Of a stretch of DNA of 30,173 nt, positions 1 through 9,391 are shown one piece after another. The position numbers and the translations under genes are program-made. The DNA lies in assembly GCA_934270705.1 (NCBI GenBank), contig CAKQQG010000015.1, positions 1 through 30,173 on the forward strand. Reading direction: 5' to 3'. The DNA is from an uncultured Oxalobacter sp. GTDB taxonomy: Bacteria > Pseudomonadota > Gammaproteobacteria > Burkholderiales > Burkholderiaceae_D. Under the pieces are notes generated by a model. That model ran no database searches. It saw only the letters and a program-made list of their open reading frames with translations, and was not told where the DNA came from. Every line of letters starts with the position of its first letter. Position 1 is the first letter of the stretch.

Positions 1-70
1 TGATGACTTCGCGCGCCGGCAGCCCGAGGCACGCGGTCAGCAGCACGAGGAGAATTCCCGCTTTTTTCAT
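1..70 (-). CDS. Putative lipoprotein or secreted protein, N-terminus only
   Basis: Only the first 23 codons lie in the window, and the gene runs off the left edge. The ATG is at 70-68, read leftward, with a GGAA purine stretch about eight bases upstream. The visible residues are MKKAGILLVL followed by LTACLGLPA. This is a short positive n-region, a hydrophobic core and a possible lipobox L-T-A-C, with the cysteine at residue 14. That suggests a lipoprotein signal peptide, or failing that an ordinary Sec signal with cleavage after LPA. The mature protein is not visible, so no function can be assigned. A candidate sigma-70 promoter for it lies at 152-179. Confidence 0.55.
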   Translation of the reverse strand, partial: MKKAGILLVLLTACLGLPAREVI

Positions 71-151
71 GTCGTTTCCGTGAAAATACCGAAAATTGTG
101 GCGGACAGGCGATCATGGCAGACGAAGGTCGTTCATGCGGATGACGGTGTT

Positions 152-179
152 GTTACATTTGTTACATTTACCATGTCAA
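152..179 (-). promoter_or_regulatory. Candidate sigma-70 promoter for the leftward lipoprotein gene
   Basis: On the minus strand a perfect -35 TTGACA (174-179) is followed after 16 bases by a weak -10 TGTAAC (152-157). The -10 overlaps two adjacent copies of GTTACATTT (152-160 and 161-169, plus-strand reading). It would give a leader of roughly 75 bases before the ATG at 70. The -10 match is only four of six, so this is a suggestion. Confidence 0.35.
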
Positions 180-281
180 CGTATCGGAAAATATTGCGTT
201 ATTTACAAGTGGTTGCTTGTTCAGACCGGTTTTGAGAAGACAATTATTCCAATAACAAAGACAGAAAGAAGGAGTCCGTTC

Positions 282-617
282 ATGAAGAAGATCATCGCTG
301 TTCTTGTATCGGCTCTGTTTGCCTGTGCTGCTTTTGCCGCACCGCCCCATGGCAAACCGGGACCGCACAAAAGACCGGTACCGCATGCCAAGAAAGGGCC
401 GGACAGGCGTGCGGGACCCCATGCACGACCGGGTCATGACAGACGTGCCGGTCCCCATGCACGACCGCGGTCGGACAGACGTGCCGGTCCCCATGCACGA
501 CCGGGGCCGGACAGACGTGCTGGTTCCCATGCACGGCCGGGGCCGGACAGAAGGCATGCACCTGACAGAAGATCTGGTCCTGACAGAAGACCGGGATCGC
601 ACAGATTCGGCCGGTAA
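282..617 (+). CDS. Small secreted Pro/Arg/His/Gly-rich tandem-repeat protein
   Basis: This is a 111-residue protein of unknown function. The start is the ATG at 282, preceded by AAGAAGGAG (267-275) at good spacing; longer upstream readings lack a ribosome site. Residues 1-19 (MKKIIAVLVSALFACAAFA) form a clear Sec signal peptide, with likely cleavage after AFA. The mature part, about 92 residues, is almost entirely Pro, Arg, His, Gly, Ala and Asp. It is built from a 12-residue repeat of the type PDRRAGPHARPG, about five copies, followed by six-residue half units such as PDRRSG. It is very basic and likely disordered. It has its own terminator (640-667) and no obvious partner genes. Similar low-complexity exported proteins are often called hypothetical. 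Metal, nucleic-acid or envelope-polyanion binding is conceivable but purely inferred. Five of six reading frames are open across the repeat, so the signal peptide, ribosome site and terminator are the main evidence that this frame is the real one. Confidence 0.75.
   Translation: MKKIIAVLVSALFACAAFAAPPHGKPGPHKRPVPHAKKGPDRRAGPHARPGHDRRAGPHARPRSDRRAGPHARPGPDRRAGSHARPGPDRRHAPDRRSGPDRRPGSHRFGR
402..599 (+). repeat. 36-bp tandem repeat decaying to 18-bp half units
   Basis: Copies of a unit beginning GACAGRCGTGC start at 402, 438, 474, 510 and 546, exactly 36 bases apart. The motif GACAGAAG then recurs at 564 and 582, 18 bases apart. The period is a multiple of three, so the reading frame of the secreted repeat protein is kept. 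The middle copies are nearly identical at DNA level, which suggests recent duplication or gene conversion. Confidence 0.85.
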
Positions 618-639
618 GATGGCTTGTATGCTCATTTCG

Positions 640-668
640 AAAAAGCGGGATTTGTCCCGCTTTTTTTA
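640..668 (+). terminator. Rho-independent terminator after the repeat protein
   Basis: The sequence AAAAGCGGGA, a four-base loop TTTG, then TCCCGC and a run of eight T forms a six-base GC-rich stem extended by A-T pairs. It lies 23 bases after the stop codon. It separates the repeat-protein gene from the DUF192 gene. Confidence 0.85.
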
Positions 669-708
669 TGTGTCGGGGTAGAATGCTCTTTTCTGTCGGG
701 GAGGGGTA

Positions 709-1158
709 ATGTACAGGTTCAAAAGTTTGGCGCTGGCGGTTGTACTGGCGTTTTTTCCTTTCATGAACGGGCATGCGGCAGATCAGGCGGATGTCCGTTT
801 CGATACAGTGATGTTGCATGCCGGCAAGAAGATCGTTCATGCCGAAGTGGCGGCAACGGATGCACAGCGGGAACAGGGGCTTATGTACAGGAAATCCCTG
901 CCTGAAAACAATGGCATGCTCTTTGTTTTCGACAGGCCGGCACGTTCCTGTATGTGGATGAAAAATACGCTGATTCCGCTTTCGGTGGCGTTTATCGATT
1001 ATGACGGAATCATTGTCAATATCGAGGAAATGGCTCCCATGACGACAGATTCCCATTGCAGCGCCGGCTGGATCCGTTATGCGCTGGAGATGAATGCCGG
1101 CTGGTTCAGCAAAAACGGGCTGGGACCGGGTAGTCGTATTTCGGGATTGCCCAGGTGA
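709..1158 (+). CDS. DUF192 family secreted protein
   Basis: The protein has 149 residues and starts at the ATG at 709, directly preceded by the purine-rich GGGGAGGGGTA. Residues 1-23 form a Sec signal peptide ending in NGHA. The mature protein shows the DUF192 pattern: an N-terminal strand, then ATDAQREQGLMYRKSLPENN with the conserved E-x-GLM-R segment. This is followed by a hydrophobic GMLFVFDRP stretch, CMWMKNTLIPLSVAFID and a late MNAGW stretch. DUF192 proteins are small periplasmic or extracellular domains with no settled biochemical function. Length is normal for the family. It lies downstream of a terminator, so it probably has its own promoter, and about 255 bases of non-coding DNA follow. 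Confidence 0.85.
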   Translation: MYRFKSLALAVVLAFFPFMNGHAADQADVRFDTVMLHAGKKIVHAEVAATDAQREQGLMYRKSLPENNGMLFVFDRPARSCMWMKNTLIPLSVAFIDYDGIIVNIEEMAPMTTDSHCSAGWIRYALEMNAGWFSKNGLGPGSRISGLPR

Positions 1159-1413
1159 CCGCTTGTGTTTTCCGATATGCGGTGCAGGGTATCGGTCTTG
1201 TTGAAAAGACGTTAATATTTTCCTGCGGTATTTCCTGGCATTCGCTCAAGAATGGAGCGGCAGGCGATCCTGCTCCGGCGATGAGCTGACGTAACGGATC
1301 GAAACAAGCCGTTTTCCGTGACGGTTGCCGGGTTCGGTATGTGAAAAATGACGGAGACGGCGGACGGTATTGCCTGATTGCCGCATGTGGACAGATTCAG
1401 GGATATGCTGACG
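1159..1413. other. Non-coding gap before the GGDEF-EAL gene
   Basis: I see no supported gene here. An imperfect inverted repeat (GGAGC...CAGG, then CCTGCTCC, about 1254-1277) could form a bulged hairpin. No consensus promoter with both boxes and no T-run terminator stands out. I looked for a cyclic-di-GMP riboswitch pattern and did not recognise one. Confidence 0.4.
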
Positions 1414-4400
1414 ATGAAACAGGCATTGACGAAATGGCTGGAAAAACCGGTCAGGGGGATGCATCCTGTTTTACGGTTGTTGATGATCTTTCTGCCAGTC
1501 GCCCTGCTCATTTGCGGCGGCGGTTATCTGTATTACCGTTCCCAGCTGCATTTCATCCACGAGGAAAACCGGAAAATGGAGCACGAAACGGTGATGGTCG
1601 GCGTGGTGTCGATCAATCGCAGTCTCGAGTATGTCATGCAGGATGTCCGTGTGCTTTATTCCAGTACCGAGTTCCGCAAGATGCTCGATCATCCGGACAA
1701 GACCAATCTGGACAATGTCGCGGCGGACTGGATCGCATTTGCCGAAGCGAAGCAGGCCTATCAGAAAATCCGCTGGATCGACGAGAACGGTATCGAGCGG
1801 TTGCGTATCAATTATGTGGACCACAAGGCTTCCGTCATTCCGAAGGAGAAGTTGCAGGATCGGCGGGAACGTTATTTTTTCGAGGATACCAATGTCCTGA
1901 ATGAAGGGGAGATGTATGTTTCTCCGCTGGATCTGAATATCGAGAACGATCATATCGAGGAACCGTATGTGCCGACGATCCGTTTCGGCATGCCCGTGTT
2001 CGACAGTCGGGGACAGAAACGGGGCATCCTGTTATTGAATTATTATGCCGATTCAATGCTTGTGCGCTTTGAACAGCTGACCAGCATGCGCGGCAATTCG
2101 GCATGGATGGTCAATCAGGAGGGATACTGGCTCAAGGGGGCTTCGCCGGGAGACGAGTTCGGCTTCATGTTCAACAAGCCGGAACTGAGTATGGCACAGC
2201 GTTATCCGCAGGCCTGGGAACGGATCCGACAAGCCGATGAAGGACAATTCGTGACTGCGGAAGGTCTGTGGTCATTCAATACCTTGTCTCCGCTGAAAAA
2301 AGGGGTCAAGACCAGTCGCGGCAGCAGCGAGATTTTTTCCGGTGGTCTGGGCGCGCATGACGTGAGTTCGTACAAGTGGAAAGTCGTCACGCTGTTGCCG
2401 ATGAACGTGTATAACGCCGATCTGTTTTATCTGGGAACGAAAATCGTCGCGATTTCACTGGTGCTGCTGGTCCTGTTTTTTCTGGGTGTCGTCTCGATGG
2501 TCAGGCTTCAGGAAATGCGGACCTTGTTGTTGCTGAATCTGGAAAAACTGGTGGAAAAGCGCACGGAGGATCTCCATACGGTCAATGCCGTTCTGACGCA
2601 GAGCGAGGCACGTTTGAAAAGCGTGTTCGAGAACATTCCCGATCTGATATGGCTCAAGGATACGAAGGGTGTTTATCTGGCGTGCAATCAGGCATTCGAG
2701 CGTTTTTTCGCCATGGATACGGAACAGATCATCGGCAAGACCGATGACGATTTGCCGCATGGTTTGCAAGCCGACATGATCCGTGCCGAGGATGAAAAAG
2801 TCATCAGGGATGAAAAGCCCGGCATGATGGAAAAATGGGTCAGGAATGTCAAAACCGGCAAACTGGTATTTTTCGATGTAATCAAGGCGCCGGTCAGGAC
2901 GCAGGATGGCCGTCTGGTCGGTGTGCTGGGAATCGCGCGTGACATGACGCGCCGCAAGGAAGATGAGCAACGGTTGCAGTTGGGGGCGCTGGTGTACAAG
3001 AATTCCAGCGAGGCGATTCTGATTTCCAATGCCAAAAACGAGATTCTGGCGGTCAACCCTGCGTTTGAACGGATCACTGGCTATACGTTGGATGAAGTGC
3101 TGGGGAAAAATCCCGGTATTTTGAGTTCAGGGCGTCAGGACAGGGCGTTTTACAAGGCGATGTGGCGCGAGCTTCGTGAAAAGGGGGTCTGGCGTGGCGA
3201 GTTGTGGAACCGGAAAAAGAACGGTGAATTGTATGCGGCATGGCTGACGATCAATGTCATTTATAACGAGGATGGTTCCGTTCGCTATTATGTCGTGCTT
3301 TCCGAGGATTTCACCGAAAAGAAAGAAGCGGAAGATATGATCTGGCGCCAGGCCAATTTCGATTTTCTGACCGGTTTGCCCAATCGCCGGATGTTGCTGG
3401 ACAGGCTCCATCAGGAAGTGGTCAAGGTCGGACAATCGGGCAAGAAACTGGCGTTGCTGTTTCTCGATCTGGATGATTTCAAGGATATCAACGATACGCT
3501 GGGTCATGATGTGGGCGATGTGCTGCTGACCGATGTGGCGGGGAGGCTTGCGGAATGCGTACGCAATGTCGATACGGTATCGAGGCTGGGCGGCGATGAA
3601 TTTGCCGTCATTCTGACGGAATTGCCCGATTTGCCGGCAGCGGAAAAGGTCGCGCAAAAGATTTTGCAATCGCTGGCGCGTCCTTTCAGTTTCAATAACG
3701 AGATCGTGTATCTTTCGGCCAGCGTGGGGATGACGATTTGTCCCGATGACGGGGTCGATATCGATACCTTGCTGAAAAATGCGGATCAGGCCTTGTATGC
3801 GGCCAAACAGGCGGGACGCAACCGGATGCGGTATTTTACGGCGTCCATGCAGGAAGCCGCACAGAAACGGATCAGGTTGGCCAACGATTTGCGCGTGGCG
3901 ATCGAGGAAAGCCAGTTCGAGATGCTTTACCAGCCGATTGTCGATCTCGTTACCGGGCAGGTGCGCAAGGCGGAAGCGCTGATCCGCTGGCATCATCCCT
4001 TGCGCGGTCTGGTCAGCCCCGGCGAATTCATTGCTATTGCAGAAGAAAACGGGCTGATCGGCGGGATATCGGACTGGGTGTTCCGCGAGGTGGCTGCGCA
4101 GGCTGTCCAGTGGCGCAGCCGGTATGATGCCGGTTTCCAGATCAGTATCAATGTCTCGCCTGTGCTGTTCCAGAGCAAGGCGGATTATTCGGACTGGTTC
4201 GGCGAACTGGAACGTCTCGGTTTGCCGGGAAATGCGCTGGTCATCGAAATTACGGAAGGCGTTTTGCTGGTGTCGAGCCGGCATGTCATGGAGCAGCTTG
4301 CCGAGTTTCACCGGCGGGGTATGGAAATCGCGCTGGATGATTTCGGTACCGGTTATGCGTCGCTGTCGTATCTGAAGAAGTTCGATATCGATTATCTCAA

Positions 4401-4647
4401 GATCGATCAGGCGTTTGTCCGCAATGTCGAAAACGAACCGAAGGATATGGCCTTGTGCGAAACGATGATCGTGATGGCGCACAAGATGGATATGCGGGTG
4501 ATCGCCGAAGGCGTCCAGAACGGGGAACAGAAACGGCTCCTGGCGAATGCAGGATGCGATTTCGGTCAGGGGTATCTGTTTGCGAAGCCGCTGTCGGCGT
4601 CGGAGTTCGAAGTCTGGCTGGAAAACGACGGGCGCAACATATCATGA
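1414..4647 (+). CDS. Membrane Cache-PAS-PAS-GGDEF-EAL cyclic-di-GMP protein
   Basis: This is a 1077-residue sensor with both cyclic-di-GMP synthesis and degradation domains. I chose the ATG at 1414 because AGGGA (1399-1403) sits ten bases upstream; ATG 1405 and TTG 1378 are in frame but worse placed. Order of parts: membrane segment at about 17-38; a large periplasmic dCache-like sensor at about 45-330; a second membrane segment at about 340-362; a helical linker; PAS at about 398-517; PAS at about 523-640; GGDEF; EAL. The GGDEF motif is intact (726-730, in RLGGDEFAVIL), with an RNVD inhibitory I-site five residues before it. The phosphodiesterase part has intact EAL (854-856), EITEG, DDFGTG and YLKID motifs. 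Both activities are therefore possible, and which dominates cannot be read from sequence. The gene stands alone between a non-coding gap and a bidirectional terminator. The ligand of the periplasmic domain is unknown. Confidence 0.93.
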   Translation: MKQALTKWLEKPVRGMHPVLRLLMIFLPVALLICGGGYLYYRSQLHFIHEENRKMEHETVMVGVVSINRSLEYVMQDVRVLYSSTEFRKMLDHPDKTNLDNVAADWIAFAEAKQAYQKIRWIDENGIERLRINYVDHKASVIPKEKLQDRRERYFFEDTNVLNEGEMYVSPLDLNIENDHIEEPYVPTIRFGMPVFDSRGQKRGILLLNYYADSMLVRFEQLTSMRGNSAWMVNQEGYWLKGASPGDEFGFMFNKPELSMAQRYPQAWERIRQADEGQFVTAEGLWSFNTLSPLKKGVKTSRGSSEIFSGGLGAHDVSSYKWKVVTLLPMNVYNADLFYLGTKIVAISLVLLVLFFLGVVSMVRLQEMRTLLLLNLEKLVEKRTEDLHTVNAVLTQSEARLKSVFENIPDLIWLKDTKGVYLACNQAFERFFAMDTEQIIGKTDDDLPHGLQADMIRAEDEKVIRDEKPGMMEKWVRNVKTGKLVFFDVIKAPVRTQDGRLVGVLGIARDMTRRKEDEQRLQLGALVYKNSSEAILISNAKNEILAVNPAFERITGYTLDEVLGKNPGILSSGRQDRAFYKAMWRELREKGVWRGELWNRKKNGELYAAWLTINVIYNEDGSVRYYVVLSEDFTEKKEAEDMIWRQANFDFLTGLPNRRMLLDRLHQEVVKVGQSGKKLALLFLDLDDFKDINDTLGHDVGDVLLTDVAGRLAECVRNVDTVSRLGGDEFAVILTELPDLPAAEKVAQKILQSLARPFSFNNEIVYLSASVGMTICPDDGVDIDTLLKNADQALYAAKQAGRNRMRYFTASMQEAAQKRIRLANDLRVAIEESQFEMLYQPIVDLVTGQVRKAEALIRWHHPLRGLVSPGEFIAIAEENGLIGGISDWVFREVAAQAVQWRSRYDAGFQISINVSPVLFQSKADYSDWFGELERLGLPGNALVIEITEGVLLVSSRHVMEQLAEFHRRGMEIALDDFGTGYASLSYLKKFDIDYLKIDQAFVRNVENEPKDMALCETMIVMAHKMDMRVIAEGVQNGEQKRLLANAGCDFGQGYLFAKPLSASEFEVWLENDGRNIS

Positions 4648-4663
4648 TTGCCGTTCGGCATGT

Positions 4664-4693
4664 AAAAAAGGTCTGCCTGTGCAGACCTTTTTT
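4664..4693. terminator. Bidirectional terminator between the GGDEF-EAL gene and gatB
   Basis: AAAAAAGGTCTGC (4664-4676), loop CTGT, then GCAGACCTTTTTT (4681-4693) is a perfect inverted repeat with A-runs and T-runs on both sides. It lies between two convergent genes, 16 bases after one stop and 23 bases from the other, so it can serve both. Confidence 0.9.
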
Positions 4694-4716
4694 CTTGCAT
4701 GTGGATGAAGTCGCTG

Positions 4717-6180
4717 TCAGCCGGCGAGTTTCTTGCGCAAGAGTTCGTTGACCTGCGCCGGATTGGCTTTGCCACGGGTGGCTTTCATGACTTGTCCGAC
4801 CAGCGAGTTGAAGGCTTTTTGCTTGCCGGCACGGAATTCCTCGACGGAACGTGAGTTGTTGGCGAGAACTTCGTCGATGATTTTTTCGATGGCGCCGGTG
4901 TCTGAAATCTGTTTGAGTCCCTTCGCGTCGATGATACGATCGACGGCATCGGCTTCGGACGGACGGGTTTCCCACAGCACGCCGAAAATTTCCTTGGCGA
5001 TCTTGTTGGAGATCGTGTTGTCGGCGATGCGTTTCATCAGCAGGGACAGCTGTTCGGAGCTGACCGGTACTTCTGCGATGTCGATGCCTTCGCGGTTCAG
5101 TGCGGACGATACGTCGCCCATCAGCCAGTTGGCATTCTGCTTGGCGAGTTGTTTTCCGGTCAGGGCGACCAGCTGTTCATAGTAGGCAGCCATGGCTTTC
5201 GATTGCGTCAGCACGGTCGCATCATATTCCGGCAGGCCGTAGTCGGTGACGAAACGCTGGCGCATGGCGTCCGGCAGTTCAGGCATGGCACTTTTGACCC
5301 GTTCGATCCATTCTTGCGAAATGACCAGCGGCGGCAGGTCGGGGTCCGGGAAATAGCGGTAGTCGTCGGAGTCTTCCTTGGTACGCATTTCGCGGGTTTC
5401 GCGTTTGTCCGGATCGTAGAGGCGTGTGGCCTGGACGACTTGTCCGCCGCTTTCGATCAGTTCGATCTGGCGTTCGACTTCGTAATTGATGGCTTCTTCC
5501 AGATTACGGAAAGAATTCAGGTTCTTGACTTCACAGCGTGTACCCAGTACGTCCGATCCGGCAGGGCGGACGGAAACGTTGGCGTCGCAACGGAAAGAGC
5601 CTTCCTGCATGTTGCCGTCGGACATGCCAAGCCATGTGACCAGCGAGTGCAGCGCTTTGGCATAGGCGACCGCTTCGGCGGCGCTGCGCATGTCCGGTTC
5701 GGTCACGATTTCCAGCAGGGGCGTGCCGGCACGGTTCAGGTCGATGCCGGTCATGTCGGCGAATTCCTCATGCAAGGATTTGCCGGCGTCTTCTTCCAGA
5801 TGGGCGCGAGTGAGATTGACGGTCTTGATATAGCTGTCTTTGCCCTTCTGTTCGACGACGCAGTTGATCTTGCCGCCCTGTACGACCGGTTTTTCGAACT
5901 GGCTGATCTGGTAACCCTTGGGCAGGTCGGGGTAGAAGTAGTTTTTGCGCGCGAAAACCGAAAGGGGGGCGACGTGTGCGCCGATGGCGAGCCCGAACTG
6001 GATGGCTTTTTCGACAGCGCCACGGTTCATGACGGGCAGAACGCCGGGGAGCGCCAGATCGACGGGGCAAGCCTGTGTGTTGGGTTCGGCGCCGAAGTGT
6101 GTCGATGCGCCGCTGAAAATTTTGGATACGGTCGAAAGTTGTACATGTGTTTCAAGACCGATGACTACTTCCCACTGCAT
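4717..6180 (-). CDS. gatB: Asp-tRNA(Asn)/Glu-tRNA(Gln) amidotransferase subunit B
   Basis: The protein has 487 residues and starts with the typical [15 protein letters not shown] at the ATG at 6180-6178, with AAGGAAAC six bases upstream. GatB binds the misacylated tRNA and activates its Asp or Glu side chain by phosphorylation. GatA then supplies ammonia to give Asn- or Gln-tRNA. Family landmarks are present: [36 protein letters not shown], and [18 protein letters not shown]-terminal YqeY-like helical tail ends in [11 protein letters not shown]. Length matches the family. It is the last gene of gatC-gatA-gatB and ends at the bidirectional terminator. The 81 bases between gatA and gatB contain a small perfect hairpin (GGCGG at 6201-6205, CCGCC at 6211-6215). 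Confidence 0.97.
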   Translation of the reverse strand: MQWEVVIGLETHVQLSTVSKIFSGASTHFGAEPNTQACPVDLALPGVLPVMNRGAVEKAIQFGLAIGAHVAPLSVFARKNYFYPDLPKGYQISQFEKPVVQGGKINCVVEQKGKDSYIKTVNLTRAHLEEDAGKSLHEEFADMTGIDLNRAGTPLLEIVTEPDMRSAAEAVAYAKALHSLVTWLGMSDGNMQEGSFRCDANVSVRPAGSDVLGTRCEVKNLNSFRNLEEAINYEVERQIELIESGGQVVQATRLYDPDKRETREMRTKEDSDDYRYFPDPDLPPLVISQEWIERVKSAMPELPDAMRQRFVTDYGLPEYDATVLTQSKAMAAYYEQLVALTGKQLAKQNANWLMGDVSSALNREGIDIAEVPVSSEQLSLLMKRIADNTISNKIAKEIFGVLWETRPSEADAVDRIIDAKGLKQISDTGAIEKIIDEVLANNSRSVEEFRAGKQKAFNSLVGQVMKATRGKANPAQVNELLRKKLAG

Positions 6181-6261
6181 AGTGTTTCCTTTGATGGTAT
6201 GGCGGATGAACCGCCGGAATGTTCTTTTTGCAGACCGGTTTTCCGGCCTGCTGCATGTTGT

Positions 6262-7713
6262 TCAGACGGGAGACTTCATGTGCCAGTCCGTCGCCTGCTG
6301 GTATTGATGGGCGATGTTGAGCAGGCGAGCCTCGTCGAAATAGTTGCCGGTCAGTTGCAATCCGACAGGGCGTTTCGCGTGTTCGCCCTGACCGAAGCCG
6401 CAGGGAATCGACATGCCCGGCAAGCCGGCAAGGTTCGTCGAGAGGGTGAAGATGTCGCCCAGATAGTTTGCGACCGGATCGTCCGCCTTGTCGCCGAGGT
6501 TCCATGCGACGGTCGGTGACACAGGTCCCATGATGACGTCGCACTGTGCGAAGGCGTCCTTATAGTCCTGCGCGATCAGGCGACGGACTTTCTGCGCCTG
6601 GATGTAGTAGGCGTCATAGTAACCGTGGCTCAGGACATAGGTGCCGACCAGAATGCGGCGCTGGACTTCGTCCCCGAAGCCTTCCGAACGGGTTTTGCGG
6701 TACATGTCCTGGATGTCGGTATAGTTTTCCGCCCTGAAGCCATAGCGGACGCCATCGAAACGGCTGAGATTCGACGAGGCTTCCGCCGGTGCGATGACGT
6801 AGTAGGCAGGGATGCAAAGCGGTGTGTTTTTCAGGGAAATATCGACGAGTTTCGCACCCAGTTTTTCGAATTCGGCAAGTGCCGCGCGGATCGGTTGCGC
6901 GACTTCGTCAGCCAGTCCTTCGCCGAAATATTCACCCGGTATGCCGATGCGCAATCCGTCAAGCGGTGCATTGAGTGCGCGCGTGAAGTCTTCCGGCTGG
7001 CGCTCGATACTCGTGGAATCCTTCGGGTCGAAGCCGGTCATTTCATTGAGCAGCAAGGCGCAGTCTTCGGCGGTTTTGGCGATGGGGCCGCCCTGGTCGA
7101 GCGATGAGGCGTAAGCGATCATGCCGAAGCGCGAGACGCGGCCGTAGGTCGGTTTGATGCCGGTCACGCCGCAGAAGGCCGATGGCTGCCGGATGGAACC
7201 GCCGGTATCGGTGGCGGTCGCCGCAGGTGTCAGGCGGGCGGCGACCGCGGCGGCAGAGCCGCCGGATGAGCCGCCCGGAACGGCAACGGTATCCCAGGGG
7301 TTGCGAACCGGGCCGAAATACGAGTTTTCGTTGGCCGAGCCCATGGCGAATTCATCACAGTTGAGCTTGCCCAGATTGACCATCCCTGCGTCCAGCAGTT
7401 TCTGGACGACGGTGGCGTTGAAAGGGCTGGTGTAGTTGGCCAGTATTTTCGAGCCGGCGGTGGAACGCCAGTCTTTCGTGACGAAAATATCCTTGTGTGC
7501 GATCGGGACGCCGGTCAGGGGATGCGCTTCGTTGCGCGCGATCCGTTCATCGGCGGCTGCGGCCTGTTTGAGCGTCAGGGCCTCATCGACATGCAAGAAA
7601 GCGTTGAGATCGCTTTCGCCGATCCGTTTCAGAAACAGTTTGGCCAGTTCGGTTGCGGAAATCTGTTTGGTCTGCAACAGGGCAGACAGTTCCGATAAGG
7701 TTTTTGTATGCAT
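6262..7713 (-). CDS. gatA: Asp-tRNA(Asn)/Glu-tRNA(Gln) amidotransferase subunit A
   Basis: This is the 483-residue amidase-signature subunit that hydrolyses glutamine and channels ammonia to GatB. The catalytic triad is visible as Lys74 (PIAHKD), cis-Ser149 (GGSSGGS) and nucleophile Ser173 (DTGGSIRQP). The spacing equals that of the known Staphylococcus GatA (79/154/178), shifted by five. I chose ATG 7713 because MHTKTLSEL matches usual GatA N-termini. However, a GTG at 7764, seven bases after the gatC stop and with AAGG upstream, is in frame and would add 17 residues. The region in front of ATG 7713 has no clear ribosome site, so the start is not certain. It lies between gatC and gatB in the same operon. 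Confidence 0.96.
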   Translation of the reverse strand: MHTKTLSELSALLQTKQISATELAKLFLKRIGESDLNAFLHVDEALTLKQAAAADERIARNEAHPLTGVPIAHKDIFVTKDWRSTAGSKILANYTSPFNATVVQKLLDAGMVNLGKLNCDEFAMGSANENSYFGPVRNPWDTVAVPGGSSGGSAAAVAARLTPAATATDTGGSIRQPSAFCGVTGIKPTYGRVSRFGMIAYASSLDQGGPIAKTAEDCALLLNEMTGFDPKDSTSIERQPEDFTRALNAPLDGLRIGIPGEYFGEGLADEVAQPIRAALAEFEKLGAKLVDISLKNTPLCIPAYYVIAPAEASSNLSRFDGVRYGFRAENYTDIQDMYRKTRSEGFGDEVQRRILVGTYVLSHGYYDAYYIQAQKVRRLIAQDYKDAFAQCDVIMGPVSPTVAWNLGDKADDPVANYLGDIFTLSTNLAGLPGMSIPCGFGQGEHAKRPVGLQLTGNYFDEARLLNIAHQYQQATDWHMKSPV

Positions 7714-7770
7714 GGTAAATGGCAATGGAATCGCTGGAGTCGCAAAATGCGGCACGGACCGCACGCGGCC

Positions 7771-8073
7771 TTATTCAATGACTTTGGGAACGAGGTACAG
7801 CCCGTTTTCGACGGCAGGCGCACAGGCCTGGTATTCGCTGCGGTGGTTTTCTTCCGTAACGGCATCGTCACGCAGTCTTAAGGAGACATCGTCCCTGTAT
7901 GCGGAGACGGGATGGGCAAGCGGTTCGATACCGGTGGTGTCAACAGAGCGCAGCTGTTCCACCATGGCCAGGATGTCGTTCAGCTGCTCGGCCGTTTTTC
8001 TTAACTGTGTGTCGGAAACTTCCAGCTGCGCCAGCCGGGCAATGCGTTCCACATCGGAGAGTTCAAGAGGCAT
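7771..8073 (-). CDS. gatC: Asp-tRNA(Asn)/Glu-tRNA(Gln) amidotransferase subunit C
   Basis: This is a 100-residue small subunit that stabilises the GatA-GatB complex. The N-terminus [19 protein letters not shown] is the classic GatC start. The middle has [10 protein letters not shown] and the end [12 protein letters not shown], with the conserved V-P-K-V-I-E tail. The ATG at 8073-8071 was preferred over an upstream in-frame start that would add 19 unrelated residues. It has no strong ribosome site. It is the first gene of the operon and is divergent from mreB, with 186 bases between the two starts. Confidence 0.95.
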   Translation of the reverse strand: MPLELSDVERIARLAQLEVSDTQLRKTAEQLNDILAMVEQLRSVDTTGIEPLAHPVSAYRDDVSLRLRDDAVTEENHRSEYQACAPAVENGLYLVPKVIE

Positions 8074-8244
8074 AATGATTTGGCTGTTACAAAAAAATTT
8101 CGGAGTGATCGGCAATTCGGGGCCGAACATCGGCTATATCCCGTCAATTATAAGGTAGAATGTGCGGTTATTGCATAGTTGCACCTGAAGTTCGCAATTT
8201 GCCTGCTCAGGCGGATTCGACGGTTTTGCCATACGGATTTTTAG

Positions 8245-9303
<1,059 letters not shown>

Positions 9304-9316
9304 GTAGCTGGGGGGC

Positions 9317-9342
9317 CGACCATGTGCTTTCGGGCATGGTCG
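9317..9342 (+). promoter_or_regulatory. Hairpin between mreB and mreC without a T-run
   Basis: CGACCATG (9317-9324) and CATGGTCG (9335-9342) form a perfect eight-pair stem with a ten-base loop. It starts 14 bases after the mreB stop and no T-run follows, so it is not a classic terminator. It could be a partial attenuator or a 3' stabiliser of mreB mRNA, which would fit the much higher need for MreB than MreC. The role is inference. Confidence 0.45.
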
Positions 9343-9391
9343 CCGCCATGCTGATGACGCCGCTTTCATCTGTCCGGAAACGAAAGTCACC

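Noticed and set aside
402..599. A CRISPR-like array, because of regular repeats
   Set aside because: The units are contiguous without unique spacers and are in frame with a signal-peptide-bearing gene, so this is a coding tandem repeat.
168..1056. Minus-strand open frames across the repeat gene and DUF192 (168-635 and 292-1056)
   Set aside because: Repeats with a period divisible by three keep many frames open. These frames lack signal peptides and ribosome sites, and one runs through the terminator and into DUF192.
1159..1413. A cyclic-di-GMP riboswitch before the GGDEF-EAL gene
   Set aside because: I could not match the conserved core of known GEMM elements; only a weak bulged hairpin is visible.
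3127..4482. A 451-codon minus-strand frame opposite the GGDEF-EAL coding region
   Set aside because: The plus strand carries intact GGDEF and EAL motifs; the antisense frame has no family resemblance.
6201..6215. GGCGG-ATGAA-CCGCC hairpin in the gatA-gatB gap as a terminator
   Set aside because: The stem has only five pairs and no T-run, and gatB must be made with gatA. At most it has a minor effect on the mRNA.
5149..6519. A 456-codon open frame on the plus strand opposite gatB
   Set aside because: It lies entirely antisense to the unmistakable gatB and the end of gatA, has no ribosome site or recognisable domain, and is explained by third-position codon bias.
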